Shown: piece by piece, positions 17,509 to 26,627 of the stretch
Layout of the letters: each line of letters opens with the position of its first letter
Numbering within the stretch: the first letter of the stretch is position 1
Assembly (NCBI GenBank): GCA_009782825.1
Contig: WRII01000008.1
Location: forward strand, 1 to 64,000
Source of the DNA: Peptococcaceae bacterium
GTDB lineage: Bacteria; Bacillota; Desulfitobacteriia; Desulfitobacteriales; Syntrophobotulaceae
Direction of reading: 5' to 3'
DNA length: 64,000 nt
Made by a program: the position numbers and the translations under genes
The notes under the pieces: generated by a model
The model's database searches: none
The model's input: only the letters and a program-made list of their open reading frames with translations
What the model was told of the DNA's origin: nothing

Positions 17509-17604
17509 CTATAGGCCCTCATTTATTTTCAAACCGGTTACGATCTCCAGTGATGAGTCTAATGCAAGAAGAATTCCCATGATTGAAGCCTTTAAAACAG
17601 TCAT
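17509..17604 (-). CDS. Very small open frame with a good ribosome binding site
   Basis: It has 31 codons (MTVLKASIMGILLALDSSLE and on) behind AGGGAAGG, 8 nt from the ATG. It could be a small peptide or the decayed start of a longer gene. No family assigned. Confidence 0.3.
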   Translation of the reverse strand: MTVLKASIMGILLALDSSLEIVTGLKINEGL

Positions 17605-17712
17605 GATTAAGACCTTCCCTCTATTTTGAGATTAAAACTACAGACTCCCAAAGTCCTCAGCATTTCGTCTTCCCCCGCGCCCTCAGGAATGCCGTATCAA
17701 GTCCTTTGTCAA

Positions 17713-18021
17713 CTATGTGCGCTTTTCCCTACATAGATAAACAGCCCGACCCTCTGAAAAGCTGGGAAGCTTTCCGTTCCCTACAACAATTTCATCCCTG
17801 CATTTCAAGCCCGATGTTTGATAGGCTGTATACTGACAAACTACTGCTTCAACCGCCTCTAAATCCTCCTCGATATTTTTCTCAAGGTAAAATTTTAATA
17901 CCCACTCTTCATCCCATAATAATACAACCATTCGAAAGTTTATCGAAATTTCTCCTACCAACGCTTGAACAAGCATTAGCGCTTGATCGTTCCACTCTTC
18001 TAATCCAGGTATATCGCTCAT
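17713..18021 (-). CDS. Hypothetical protein, possible immunity-type
   Basis: About 103 residues from the ATG at 18021 (MSDIPGLEEWNDQALMLVQA). Mixed alpha/beta, cytosolic and acidic (pattern EEDLEAVEAVVCQYTA). I recognise no named family. It lies between two other minus-strand orphans (16856-17392 and the broken 18090-18288), a layout seen with stacked immunity genes; this role is only inferred. Confidence 0.5.
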   Translation of the reverse strand: MSDIPGLEEWNDQALMLVQALVGEISINFRMVVLLWDEEWVLKFYLEKNIEEDLEAVEAVVCQYTAYQTSGLKCRDEIVVGNGKLPSFSEGRAVYLCREKRT

Positions 18022-18089
18022 CTCCCTCTCCACCTCGGTTTGTAAAACGATGTCTGTAGCATTCTACCCATCCGGGGAAATGCGAATAG

Positions 18090-18288
18090 TCAGAATTTTT
18101 TTGCATCTGGATTTTTATTTTGGGCATTTACAACACCATCTTCCCATTTCCATTGTGCAAATTCCCTAAGCTTCACTCTTAATATGCACTTGATAAATCC
18201 ACCTTACTTTATGAAAGGCTTCCGTATCTTGCCTCACAATATCATATCGGCTTTTCACAAGATCCGTTTTGCTTTGATCAGGAACCAT
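18090..18288 (-). pseudogene. Small gene with a frameshift
   Basis: The ATG at 18288 follows AGGTG at a good distance and opens MVPDQSKTDLVKSRYDIVRQ, continuing to QVHIKSEA before a stop. The neighbouring frame then reads VKLREFAQWKWEDGVVNAQN and ends at 18090. A one-base indel near 18175 splits an original ~65-residue protein of unknown family. Confidence 0.45.
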
Positions 18289-18369
18289 AACCAATCACCT
18301 CAAATATTTTTAATATTTATCAATCAGTGTCTAATTTTGACTTTTATGCTTGGAAACAGGAATGGAAGA

Positions 18370-19800
18370 TTAGTTTCGCACATATTTTTGGTGCTTGCTG
18401 TTTGGCTTATCTGGAATGGTCATCTTCAGCTGTCCTGATTCCAAAAGTGGCTTTAGCACGTTATTGCGGAAATATTCTCTGCTTGAAATTTTGTAGTGCT
18501 GCTGCATTTCATCTCGGCTTCTTGGAATAGCGCAATAATCCAGCAGCATAGACAAGCGTTCATCTTGCGCACCTACTTGCGCACTCCCGGTGCGCAAGTC
18601 ACTGCGCAAGTCTTCTGTAGCGTTTGGGCCCAATTTTAACGGGATGACTGTCTTGAAAACATCTCCCTCGATCAGCTCCGGCTCGCCGCCTGAGTATATC
18701 TTTGCGTATTTATAAAGGTTACGGATTCCGGAACCCATCCAGTCCGCACGGCCAATGTTGACAAAGAACCACGCAAGGAGCGGGTTTTTGGCATCGGGCG
18801 TAAAATCCTCAGGGTTGATGCGCCCGTGGCGGTTTGAACGATTCCAGTTCTCCGCATAAAGCCTTTCGTTTTCGACGACTATTTTAGCTAAAAACCCCTT
18901 TGAATATTCTCTATGAACGAGTATGTTGCTCACCAACTCGCGGGCAATCCATGAGCGAACGCTTACACGCTGGTTGTCAACCAGGAAGAATCTATCAAGA
19001 GTATGACGCGATATAAAACCAATGAGTTGATCATAGGCTTCAATTAGATTTGTACCTACCATCAGTCTGTCGTCGTAGCGGTCGATGTTTTCCCTGCGAA
19101 GCAGGGCATCGGTCATATATCCGGGCGCACAGGAGCGGATTACGTCATCACGCCCAAAGAGAAGGATTGCGGCGAGGTTAAACCCTTTCTTACCTGTCCG
19201 CCAATCGTCTTCATAAAGACCCGTACTGCGAAGCATTTCACTTGGTGTCATTCCTTTCCACGGGTGGTCTGCATTGAGGGCAATTGCCATTTTTTGTGCC
19301 CTTTCCACAAGGTCTAAACGAAGTTCATTCTCTGTGACATAAGGAAATATCTCACGCTCCGTGTATGCGGAAGATTTGCGAAGAGCAAGCTGTGCAACGA
19401 GTTCGGCGGAGTTCGTTATGTCAAAATCGCCGTCCTCGTTACGATCGTATATCCTGCCGGAACAAGATTGAATCTGTGAGCTAATTGGAATATGGGCATA
19501 AAGCAAAAGCATCTCATCCAACATGACCTCCTCAAGGTTGAGAAATAACGATGGAGAGGTCTTCTGAGGATTGTTCAACATATTGGTGAAGTTCTTCTTC
19601 ATTTGCGGTGCGGCGTTTGGGTTGACGCCAACAGGAGTACCATCATCTTCTGCTCCAAGGATGAGATGTCCGCCGTACCGATTTGAAAACGAACACACCG
19701 TTTCCCACACACTGTTATTAAGTTCTCTCACACATTGTTTATATTCGATTGTCAGTCTTTCACCTTCGGCGAGTATTTGTCTGATATGATCTGAGTTCAT
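18370..19800 (-). CDS. AlbA_2 domain protein with C-terminal GHKL-like ATPase
   Basis: The 476-residue protein begins with a Schlafen AlbA_2 domain (ESLTIEYK-type start reading ERLTIEYKQCV, then CSFSNRYGGHLILGAEDDG). The middle and C-terminal part resemble the HATPase_c_4 region of these regulators (ARELVSNILVHREYSKG, then GSGIRNLYKYAKIYSGGEPE). A winged-helix tail of about 50 residues ends the protein. Such proteins are common accessory regulators in Clostridia, sometimes linked to defence, with unknown ligands. It stands alone, with about 190 bp of little-informative DNA upstream. Confidence 0.85.
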   Translation of the reverse strand: MNSDHIRQILAEGERLTIEYKQCVRELNNSVWETVCSFSNRYGGHLILGAEDDGTPVGVNPNAAPQMKKNFTNMLNNPQKTSPSLFLNLEEVMLDEMLLLYAHIPISSQIQSCSGRIYDRNEDGDFDITNSAELVAQLALRKSSAYTEREIFPYVTENELRLDLVERAQKMAIALNADHPWKGMTPSEMLRSTGLYEDDWRTGKKGFNLAAILLFGRDDVIRSCAPGYMTDALLRRENIDRYDDRLMVGTNLIEAYDQLIGFISRHTLDRFFLVDNQRVSVRSWIARELVSNILVHREYSKGFLAKIVVENERLYAENWNRSNRHGRINPEDFTPDAKNPLLAWFFVNIGRADWMGSGIRNLYKYAKIYSGGEPELIEGDVFKTVIPLKLGPNATEDLRSDLRTGSAQVGAQDERLSMLLDYCAIPRSRDEMQQHYKISSREYFRNNVLKPLLESGQLKMTIPDKPNSKHQKYVRN

Positions 19801-19989
19801 CCTTTAGCCTCTCCTTTCTTTTGGACAATTTAATAATTCCATCATTTCGGTGTTAGTGTTAATTTTCCAGACGCATCTAGAAAATTAGATTTCTATATTT
19901 TCGCAAGTAAGTCCATTTTCACAGTTTTGCCGCTATCCATAGGCACTTCAACACCTTGGAATTTGGCATAGTTCACCTTCACCCCAATT

Positions 19990-21024
19990 TCAAGAAAGCT
20001 CAAATCCAGGAAGCAGACTTCTCATCATCATCTCTGCTACCTCCTCCAAAACCGGCAGCCCCTCGTCTGAAATCATCTCAATCTTCAGTTTACAACAAAA
20101 ATCGGAGATATAGCACCCTGTAAAATCATCACGGACATAAATACCCAATGGCCTGCCGAATTTTTCGATATATCCGATAATCATTTCCATGATAGCATCA
20201 TCTAAACCCTCATCCATTCCAAGCATCTGCTGGTCAAGCACAAAAGAGGTTTCCTTGTCTGCCAGCAAGACCAGCCGCGGCATATAGGGCCTGTCCCCCT
20301 TTTTTTCCTGAATGGAAGCCGGCATATAGAAGAACCCCACTTCCAGACGTCTCTTGCTCTGTTTGTGGGTTTTCATCCGGGCAATCAAGGAGTTATCGTC
20401 ATAAAACATTGTACGACTTATTGTAAATAAAAACTCTGCCGGAACCGCCGCATTGATCCACTCTTCCTTTTCCGGAGAATAAGAACGAAGCAGCATTTCC
20501 CCTCCATCAAAATCCACCTCGATCTCTTTTGCCAAAACACTTTCGCAGGCCGCCACGACCTGTTCCAAGGCCGGACTCAGCAGATCCACCTGTTCCGCGT
20601 TAAGATACCACGGGACATACCCAGGCTTCATCTCACGAAAATAGATCCACGCGTTGCGCCCTCGAAACTTAAGATCCAGTTCCTTATAAACTTTGCGATC
20701 CTCGGATGAAACCTCCTCACGGTCTCCAAAATAGCACATAAGACAGTCCTGCTCAAATCCCGGCGTCATAAATGGGTCGTCTTCGCAAGAAGCCAGCCGG
20801 AAGTATCCCTGAAGAGACTCCTTCCCCGGATACACACCGATGGCATAACATTCCCCGTTTCTCCCCATGACCGAACAATACACCGGTTCCTCATGCCCAG
20901 GCAGCATGATTGCAATAAGATCGCTGTCCCATAAAACCTTCCAAGGAGCAAGCCGTTTGATAGCATTAGCAGCAGCAAATAGCCGGGTCCATTGCTCTTT
21001 TGTGGGCTCTGCAATATCACTCAT
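19990..21024 (-). CDS. Hypothetical protein, DUF7309/DUF6930-like
   Basis: The 344-residue soluble protein begins MSDIAEPTKEQWTRLFAAAN and appears to have two similar halves: an N-terminal domain to about residue 170 and a C-terminal one with SRTMFYDDNSLIARMK and FGRPLGIYVRDDFTG. This pattern fits the DUF7309 plus DUF6930 architecture (my recollection, not a search). Its ATG overlaps the nfnL stop by 4 bp (ATGA), so it is translationally coupled to a redox enzyme. That pairing is unusual and its meaning is unknown. Confidence 0.65.
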   Translation of the reverse strand: MSDIAEPTKEQWTRLFAAANAIKRLAPWKVLWDSDLIAIMLPGHEEPVYCSVMGRNGECYAIGVYPGKESLQGYFRLASCEDDPFMTPGFEQDCLMCYFGDREEVSSEDRKVYKELDLKFRGRNAWIYFREMKPGYVPWYLNAEQVDLLSPALEQVVAACESVLAKEIEVDFDGGEMLLRSYSPEKEEWINAAVPAEFLFTISRTMFYDDNSLIARMKTHKQSKRRLEVGFFYMPASIQEKKGDRPYMPRLVLLADKETSFVLDQQMLGMDEGLDDAIMEMIIGYIEKFGRPLGIYVRDDFTGCYISDFCCKLKIEMISDEGLPVLEEVAEMMMRSLLPGFELS

Positions 21025-22418
21025 AAGGATTTCCCCTTTCTCAAATACACATCAATAGCTCTCGCCGCAGTCTTCCCCGTCCCCATAGCCAAAATCACTG
21101 TCGCCGCCCCCGTGACAATATCCCCCCCCGCATAAACCCCAGGTTTCGACGTGGCCATCGTCTCCTCATCCGCCACAATATTTCCTCGCTTGTCCAGCTC
21201 CAACCCCGGTGTTGACTTCGTCACCAGAGGATTAGGACCCTGACCAATTGCCATCACCACTGTCTGCACAGGCATCTCATAGTCCGACCCCTCAATAAGC
21301 ACCGGCCGCCGCCGCCCGGACCCATCCGGCTCACCCAATTCGTACCTAACGCACGTCATCCCCACCACACTCCCCTTATCATCGCCGTTAATGCGAACAG
21401 GGCTCGTCAGCAAAGCAAACCGAATCCCTTCCTCCTCCGCGTGATAAACCTCTTCCGCCCGGGCCGGCATCTCCTGGCGCGATCTCCGATATACAATCGA
21501 AACCGTCTCCGCCCCCAGCCTCAGCGCCGTACGCGCAGCATCCATCGCCACATTCCCTCCCCCGATCACAGCCACCCTATCCCCAATCCGCAAAGGCGTG
21601 GCGTACCGCGGAAAATCATAGGCCCGCATCAAATTCGACCGGGTCAGAAACTCATTAGCCGAATACACTCCGCCCAAATTCTCCCCCGGAATATTCATAA
21701 AATAAGGCAGCCCCGCTCCTGTGGCCACAAAAACAGCATCATATCCCCCCGCCAAAAGCTCGTCCACTGACGCCACCTTACCTACCACCTGATTCACTTC
21801 AATCCTGACACCCATCTGGCGGAGAACCTCAATCTCCTTCTGCACAACAATCTTGGGCAGACGGAATTCAGGAATGCCATACATCAGCACACCCCCAACC
21901 ACATGAAGAGCCTCCAACAGAGTAACCCCATGCCCCGCCCGGGCCAATTCCGCGGCACACGTCAATCCCGCAGGCCCGCCCCCAATCACAGCGACCCTCT
22001 TGCCCGTAGACGGCGCAACCTCCATGGGACACCCTCCCTGAGCCATCTCATAGTCCGCCGCAAAACGCTCCAGCCGCCCAATAGCCACCGGCTCCCCCTT
22101 GTCACCCAGAATACACTTCATTTCACACTGGGACTCCTGAGGACACACCCGGCCACAGATCGCCGGCAACGTGTTCTTGCTCTTGATAACCCCAGCGCCT
22201 CCCAGAAAATTACCCTGGACAATTTCCCCAATGAACTGCGGAATATCCACACCCACCGGACACCCTTCCACACAGCGCGGATTCTTGCACATCAGGCAGC
22301 GCTTAGCCTCCTCTATCGCCATCTCAGGCGAATACCCAAGAGCCACCTCAGCAAAATTCTTCGCCCGGATCGCGGGATCCTGACACGGCATATCATGACG
22401 AGGCACTTTTGCAGCCAT
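21021..22418 (-). CDS. nfnB: NADH-dependent ferredoxin:NADP oxidoreductase, large subunit (NfnL/GltD-like)
   Basis: The 465-residue protein has an N-terminal iron-sulfur domain with CLMCKNPRCVEGCPVG and CGRVCPQESQCEMKC, then an FAD fold (VIGGGPAGLTCAAELARAG, about 147) and an NAD(P)H fold (VAVIGGGNVAMDAARTALRL, about 280), ending with the YAGGDIVTGAATVILAMG FAD-closing motif. It resembles GltD, but the neighbour is the NfnS-type subunit, not GltB, so I call it the large subunit of the electron-bifurcating transhydrogenase, which links ferredoxin, NADH and NADPH in anaerobes. SudA (sulfide dehydrogenase) is an older name for the same family. Confidence 0.9.
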   Translation of the reverse strand: MAAKVPRHDMPCQDPAIRAKNFAEVALGYSPEMAIEEAKRCLMCKNPRCVEGCPVGVDIPQFIGEIVQGNFLGGAGVIKSKNTLPAICGRVCPQESQCEMKCILGDKGEPVAIGRLERFAADYEMAQGGCPMEVAPSTGKRVAVIGGGPAGLTCAAELARAGHGVTLLEALHVVGGVLMYGIPEFRLPKIVVQKEIEVLRQMGVRIEVNQVVGKVASVDELLAGGYDAVFVATGAGLPYFMNIPGENLGGVYSANEFLTRSNLMRAYDFPRYATPLRIGDRVAVIGGGNVAMDAARTALRLGAETVSIVYRRSRQEMPARAEEVYHAEEEGIRFALLTSPVRINGDDKGSVVGMTCVRYELGEPDGSGRRRPVLIEGSDYEMPVQTVVMAIGQGPNPLVTKSTPGLELDKRGNIVADEETMATSKPGVYAGGDIVTGAATVILAMGTGKTAARAIDVYLRKGKSL

Positions 22419-23255
22419 CTAGTTCCCCTCCCCTTCATCTTCCACCCGTGTATACGCCAGCGCCTCCTCCTCCTTAAAAAAAACCGCCCGTTTCATTGCC
22501 AACTCAAAATCCACCAAATGCCCGTCAAATTCCGGCCCCTCCACACAGGCAAATTTCATCTCGCCGCCCACCTCCAGACGGCACGCGCCACACATACCCG
22601 TCCCATCCACCATGATAGGATTCATGCTGACAATAGTCTTAATCCCCAAAGGCCGGGTAAAATTCGCCACAGACCTCATCATAATCATGGGTCCAATAGC
22701 CCAAATCACATCCACCTCGACGCCTCTATCCAATACAGACTGGATCCCGTGGGTCACAAAACCCTTCTGACCATGGGACCCATCATCCGTCATAATGACC
22801 ATCTCGCTGCTGACCCCGGCCATCTCCTCTTCTAAGATCAGCAAGTCCTTCGACCTGGCCCCCAGCACAGAAATCACATGATTCCCCGCCTCTTTCAAGG
22901 CCCGGGCGATCGGAAATATCGGAGCAATCCCCAAGCCTCCGCCCACACAAAGCACAGTGCCGTAGTTTTCAATTTCCGTGGGGCGCCCCAGCGGGCCGAC
23001 AAAATCCACAAAGGCCTCCCCCTCCCGGGCCTTGGCAATCAAGGCTGAAGAGTAGCCCACATCCTGCACCACAATCGTCACCGTGCCTCTTACCCGATCA
23101 AAGTCCATGATCGTCAACGGAATCCTCTCCGAATTTTCAAACTGACGTACAATGACAAATTCCCCCGGCTTAGCTTTTGCCGCCACCGCCGGAGCCTCAA
23201 TGTCCAGCATCACAATGCTATCCGCCAAGCTTTTTTGACCTACAACCTGGTACAC
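22419..23255 (-). CDS. nfnA: NADH-dependent ferredoxin:NADP oxidoreductase, small subunit (NfnS)
   Basis: The 278-residue protein is a ferredoxin-NADP reductase-like flavoprotein: an N-terminal FAD barrel, an NAD-binding part (VLCVGGGLGIAPIFPIARAL) and a C-terminal [2Fe-2S] site (DGTGMCGACRLEVGGEMKFA followed by CVEGPEFDGH). Translation starts at a GTG at 23255, 5 nt after AGGAGG. The stop codon abuts the start of nfnL, as expected for a two-subunit complex. A perfect TATAAT lies at 23320-23325 on the minus strand, but I see no clear -35 box. Confidence 0.92.
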   Translation of the reverse strand: MYQVVGQKSLADSIVMLDIEAPAVAAKAKPGEFVIVRQFENSERIPLTIMDFDRVRGTVTIVVQDVGYSSALIAKAREGEAFVDFVGPLGRPTEIENYGTVLCVGGGLGIAPIFPIARALKEAGNHVISVLGARSKDLLILEEEMAGVSSEMVIMTDDGSHGQKGFVTHGIQSVLDRGVEVDVIWAIGPMIMMRSVANFTRPLGIKTIVSMNPIMVDGTGMCGACRLEVGGEMKFACVEGPEFDGHLVDFELAMKRAVFFKEEEALAYTRVEDEGEGN

Positions 23256-23439
23256 ACATACTCCTCCTTAACCCATTCATCAGCACAATCTGATAAATTC
23301 AATAAAAAAATACCCCTTCATTATATAACATCACCACATGATCCATCTACTCCTAAAAAACAAAAATGACCGAAAAACACTCCTGGTTAACTGAAAAGAC
23401 CTTTCTAAAATAGGGAGTGCTTCCCGAATGGAGACGGAC

Positions 23440-23715
23440 CTATTCGAAGATATCAGCATGTGTTCCTGTGCGGGCAAAATAGATTTCTAAGGCCTGCGGG
23501 TCGATTTTATAAATCAATAGCCAATCCGGTTCAACATGGCACTCTATATAATCCTTATATTTTCCTTGTAGATGGTGTTCTCTGTGTTTGGATTGCAGTG
23601 GCACTTCATTTTCTAAGTCAATCATTATCTCGTAAATCTTTTGCATATTAAGGCCACGACGCTCCATGAGCTTCAACTCTTTTTTAAATCTATTAGAATA
23701 ATCAGGAGTCAACAT
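23440..23715 (-). CDS. YafQ/RelE-family mRNA interferase toxin
   Basis: About 91 residues from the ATG at 23715, with AAGGAG 10 nt upstream inside the antitoxin gene. Key YafQ features are present: the HHLQGKYKDYIECHV stretch, PDWLLIYKI and a final RTGTHADIF with the catalytic His. It should cleave mRNA on the ribosome when unbound. It overlaps the antitoxin gene by 14 bp. It is the only intact toxin-antitoxin pair in the window. Confidence 0.9.
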   Translation of the reverse strand: MLTPDYSNRFKKELKLMERRGLNMQKIYEIMIDLENEVPLQSKHREHHLQGKYKDYIECHVEPDWLLIYKIDPQALEIYFARTGTHADIFE

Positions 23716-23989
23716 TGATGCCAAGCTCCTTAAAAAGATTTTCTACAGATTGCGGATGTTTCGGAAGTTTGCCGTTTCTCATATCTTCAATCTCCTGCAT
23801 AGCCACGAGGGTCATCGCATTTGGTCTATTTAAAGAGATCTCAAAAGGTATTTTTCCTTGCCGTACAGTTTGACGCAAAAAAATATTAAACGCCGTTGTC
23901 ATGTTCATTCCCAGTTCAGACAAAACACTTTCAGCTTGTTCTTTCAGGTTTTTATCCATGCGGATATTGATATTTGTCGTCTCGGCCAT
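23702..23989 (-). CDS. RelB/DinJ-family antitoxin
   Basis: The 95-residue protein has the same ribbon-helix-helix signature as the protein at 16336 (INIRMDKNLKEQAESVL, LGMNMTTAFNIFLRQTVRQG) and is clearly related to it. It binds YafQ and represses its own operon (family knowledge). It is the first gene of the pair. Confidence 0.92.
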   Translation of the reverse strand: MAETTNINIRMDKNLKEQAESVLSELGMNMTTAFNIFLRQTVRQGKIPFEISLNRPNAMTLVAMQEIEDMRNGKLPKHPQSVENLFKELGINVDS

Positions 23990-24152
23990 TGAAAGTCACC
24001 TCCAAGATATAGTATATTAAACATCATGGGCATTGTCAACATATTGCGCATACAAATAAGCGCAATTCGTGATTCACGTGATTCGCTTCTCTTTCTTTTC
24101 TCCGACAAGTATATAGCTGAGAGGGAATTTATCCATAAATATAATTGACTTA

Positions 24153-25283
24153 TTATTGGCCATTTTCCATATACTCTTTAAGATCCTCTGACAGCGCCTC
24201 AATATCGTCTGCCATCCTGAATTTCTCGCGCGTTCTTAGCCTCCTCAACGCCATCAACGCTGTCCCACACGCATTATCAGAACTCCACCGCTCCTGAGCC
24301 CAATAAAAACATCCCCGAGCCACACGCGCCGGCAACCGCGCGCGCAAAAATTCATTGGCAGCCACACCGCCAATCATAAGCACCCTATCCAGCCCCGTCT
24401 CATCTATCGCATACTCAATCATCTTCGCAAAAGAACGCAGACAGCATCCTTCCACTGCCCGAGCCACATCCGGCGGCACCGTTTTTTGTGCGATCAAGCG
24501 TTGAGCCGCGCTCTCCACCCCCGAAAAACTCACCACGCCCTTTTTTACTGATGACGGCAAGAGAGTCTCCGCGTCCCGAGAACCCTTCGCGCTCAATTCA
24601 GCTAAATAAGGTCCCGCAGGGAAAGGCAACCCCAAGCTCACCCCCACCCGGTCCACAAATTGCCCGGCGTGCAGATCCTGGGTATTTCCTATGATCTCTG
24701 TACCCCATCCTCCCTCTGTATCAGATGTCACCCGCAGAATTTCTGTTGTCCCGCCCGAGATATGAAACGCCAGAAATCGGCCAGCTGCCGAACTCTCCTC
24801 TGTTCGCTCTATAGATCGCCCTCGCTTCGTCCCCAGACCCTTCAGTTGTGATCCTTCCGACGCTTGTCTCTCCGTCTCCGGTTCTTCTGACTGCAATCCT
24901 TCCGGCCACAGCCCAGCCGACCACAACCCCGCCATAATATGGCCCTCCTGATGGCTCGTCTCCATCAACGGAATAGCAAGAGCCTGAGCCAACACCCGGG
25001 CCAAACTCACGCCCGCACGAAAAACCGGCATATACGACCCTTCTACAGAACGAGGAGACACGCTCACCCCAATCCCCTTGAGCCTAGGCCAATACTCAGA
25101 CGGCATCTCCGCCAGCACAGAAGGCAGAGACACCGTATGTTGAAAAAAACTCTTCGACTGCGCCTGTCCATAGTCTCCGAGCGGCACTTCAAGCAGCTGG
25201 CGTTTTTCCCACAAACACGCCGGCACGTCATCCACCACCGCCGCCGAAGTCGTATAGGCGCTGGTATCAATCCCCAAATACAT
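24153..25283 (-). CDS. TsaD/Kae1-like ASKHA protein (paralogue)
   Basis: From the ATG at 25283 (MYLGIDTSAYTTSAAVVDD) this is 376 residues. It has ASKHA/Kae1 features: the initial GIDTS, FHISGGTTEILRV, and VLMIGGVAANEFLRARL near the end. True TsaD carries a metal-binding HxxxH; here it reads HQEGHIMAG, related but not identical. It is known in Clostridia as a second TsaD-like protein, with t6A synthesis unproven. A low-complexity insert of about 45 residues (WSAGLWPEGLQSEEPETERQ onward, about 130-175) is not shared by the family. Confidence 0.75.
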   Translation of the reverse strand: MYLGIDTSAYTTSAAVVDDVPACLWEKRQLLEVPLGDYGQAQSKSFFQHTVSLPSVLAEMPSEYWPRLKGIGVSVSPRSVEGSYMPVFRAGVSLARVLAQALAIPLMETSHQEGHIMAGLWSAGLWPEGLQSEEPETERQASEGSQLKGLGTKRGRSIERTEESSAAGRFLAFHISGGTTEILRVTSDTEGGWGTEIIGNTQDLHAGQFVDRVGVSLGLPFPAGPYLAELSAKGSRDAETLLPSSVKKGVVSFSGVESAAQRLIAQKTVPPDVARAVEGCCLRSFAKMIEYAIDETGLDRVLMIGGVAANEFLRARLPARVARGCFYWAQERWSSDNACGTALMALRRLRTREKFRMADDIEALSEDLKEYMENGQ

Positions 25284-25345
25284 GTGAAACCCTTTCCGGC
25301 AGGTGGCAAGTGACACTCACATACAATTTTTGTTGGCCCATGAGC

Positions 25346-25915
25346 TCAGCGCTCCTCCTCAAAAATAAAACGATCCAGGATTCCATTGATAAATTTTGCC
25401 GAGTCATCTCCACAAAAAATCTTAGCCAATTCCACAGCCTCATTCACGCTGACCCGCTGCGGAATATTGGGACAAAACAGCATCTCAAAAAGAGCCAGGC
25501 GCATCACATTTCGATCCACCACGTCCATACGTTGGAGATCCCACTCCTGCGCCGCCGCATTAATCTTTTCATCCAGGTCACAGCAGTGATCCAGAGCCCC
25601 CCGAATCAGGTCAAGGGCAAATTCATAATTTTCCTGTGACAAAGCCCCCCTGCCCCGGTTTTTCGATCCCTTACCCCCGTTTTTCGATCCCAATTCTTCC
25701 AGCCAATACGCCAACTCGCGTTCCACATCAATATCCTGACCATGGACAGGAACATCCTCATATACAGGGGATTCCTCGTTTATTAAGGATCTCTCATTTA
25801 TTAAGGATCTCTCGTTTTCAAGAAGACTATTATTTGGCAAGAAACCTGCGATATCCGCCTTGTACAAAATTTGCAACGCCACTTCCCGGGCCGCTCGTCT
25901 GCTCATGCATGCCAT
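25346..25915 (-). CDS. nusB: Transcription antitermination protein NusB
   Basis: The 189-residue protein starts MSRRAAREVALQILYKADIA (in-frame ATG at 25906) and ends with the NusB core (VVDRNVMRLALFEMLF, then VSVNEAVELAKIFCGDDSAK, FINGILDRF). NusB with NusE binds boxA RNA in rRNA antitermination. It is longer than the usual ~140 residues because of an insert after the first helix with two in-frame duplications: NERSLI twice (18 bp) and GSKNGGK/GSKNRGR (21 bp). Confidence 0.93.
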   Translation of the reverse strand: MACMSRRAAREVALQILYKADIAGFLPNNSLLENERSLINERSLINEESPVYEDVPVHGQDIDVERELAYWLEELGSKNGGKGSKNRGRGALSQENYEFALDLIRGALDHCCDLDEKINAAAQEWDLQRMDVVDRNVMRLALFEMLFCPNIPQRVSVNEAVELAKIFCGDDSAKFINGILDRFIFEEER

Positions 25916-25985
25916 CCTTGCTCATACACCCAACACACACAACAACCCCCACCACATATGCCCATGATGCCTTGTCCCTTGAACA

Positions 25986-26375
25986 TCATTCTCCTTCGAC
26001 CTTATCCGCCACAACAACAGCATCTTTAAACGCAACCCCTTGAATATGGATATTGATCTCCGCCACAGTCAGCCCCGTCATATTTTCCACAGCCTCTTTG
26101 ACTGCTTCCTGAAGCTTTCCGGCAATTGTCGGGATCGCCGACCCAAAATGAACCGTCAAAAACATATTGATCTTAGCTTGATCCTCAGTAATCTCCACCT
26201 TGATCCCTTTGCGTGATCCTCTGCTAAATATATTAGCAGTATCAGAAACCCCCCCGCCGCTTCCTAACGCAGCCACACCCTCTACCTGAGAAGCTGCCAT
26301 AGCTGAAATGACTTCAACAACCTCATCCGCAATTTTGACATTGCCCAACGCTTCCTCATAGGCTCTTTTGTCCAC
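25986..26375 (-). CDS. Asp23/Gls24 family envelope-stress protein
   Basis: The 129-residue protein is a typical Asp23 domain: NVKIADEVVEVISAMAASQV, EGVAALGSG, IKVEITEDQAKINMFLTV and VAEINIHIQGV. In Bacillus the homologue YqhY is encoded just before nusB and influences fatty-acid synthesis; the order here is the same. Confidence 0.93.
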   Translation of the reverse strand: MDKRAYEEALGNVKIADEVVEVISAMAASQVEGVAALGSGGGVSDTANIFSRGSRKGIKVEITEDQAKINMFLTVHFGSAIPTIAGKLQEAVKEAVENMTGLTVAEINIHIQGVAFKDAVVVADKVEGE

Positions 26376-26549
26376 AACGACCCCCCCTTTTAATCAAACA
26401 GAGATGCACTAGCAACCATTTCCAAAAACCATATGATACTATTATAGCAAAAAATCCGTCTGTGCAAAACACACAGTATTGCAAGATTGCAAGAGCTTGT
26501 ACCTCCTTGTAATTCATTCTCACGTTCTTATCGAAAGCTGTAAATGCGT

Positions 26550-26627
26550 TTACTCGACTTGGTTTAACGGCTTATACTCCACCCCATCAGGGCAAAGCTC
26601 CGCTATCAGGCGGTCAAGTTTACTCAT
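26550..26627 (-). pseudogene. hsdS: hsdS remnant (first 25 codons)
   Basis: The ATG at 26627 overlaps the end of the DUF1016 gene and opens [20 protein letters not shown], a classic start for a type I specificity subunit, but a stop follows after 25 codons. The rest of hsdS and hsdR are absent. Confidence 0.75.

Noticed and set aside
21021-22418. GltD, small subunit of glutamate synthase
   Set aside because: The neighbour is the NfnS-type [2Fe-2S] flavoprotein and no gltB is present, so NfnL is the better name.
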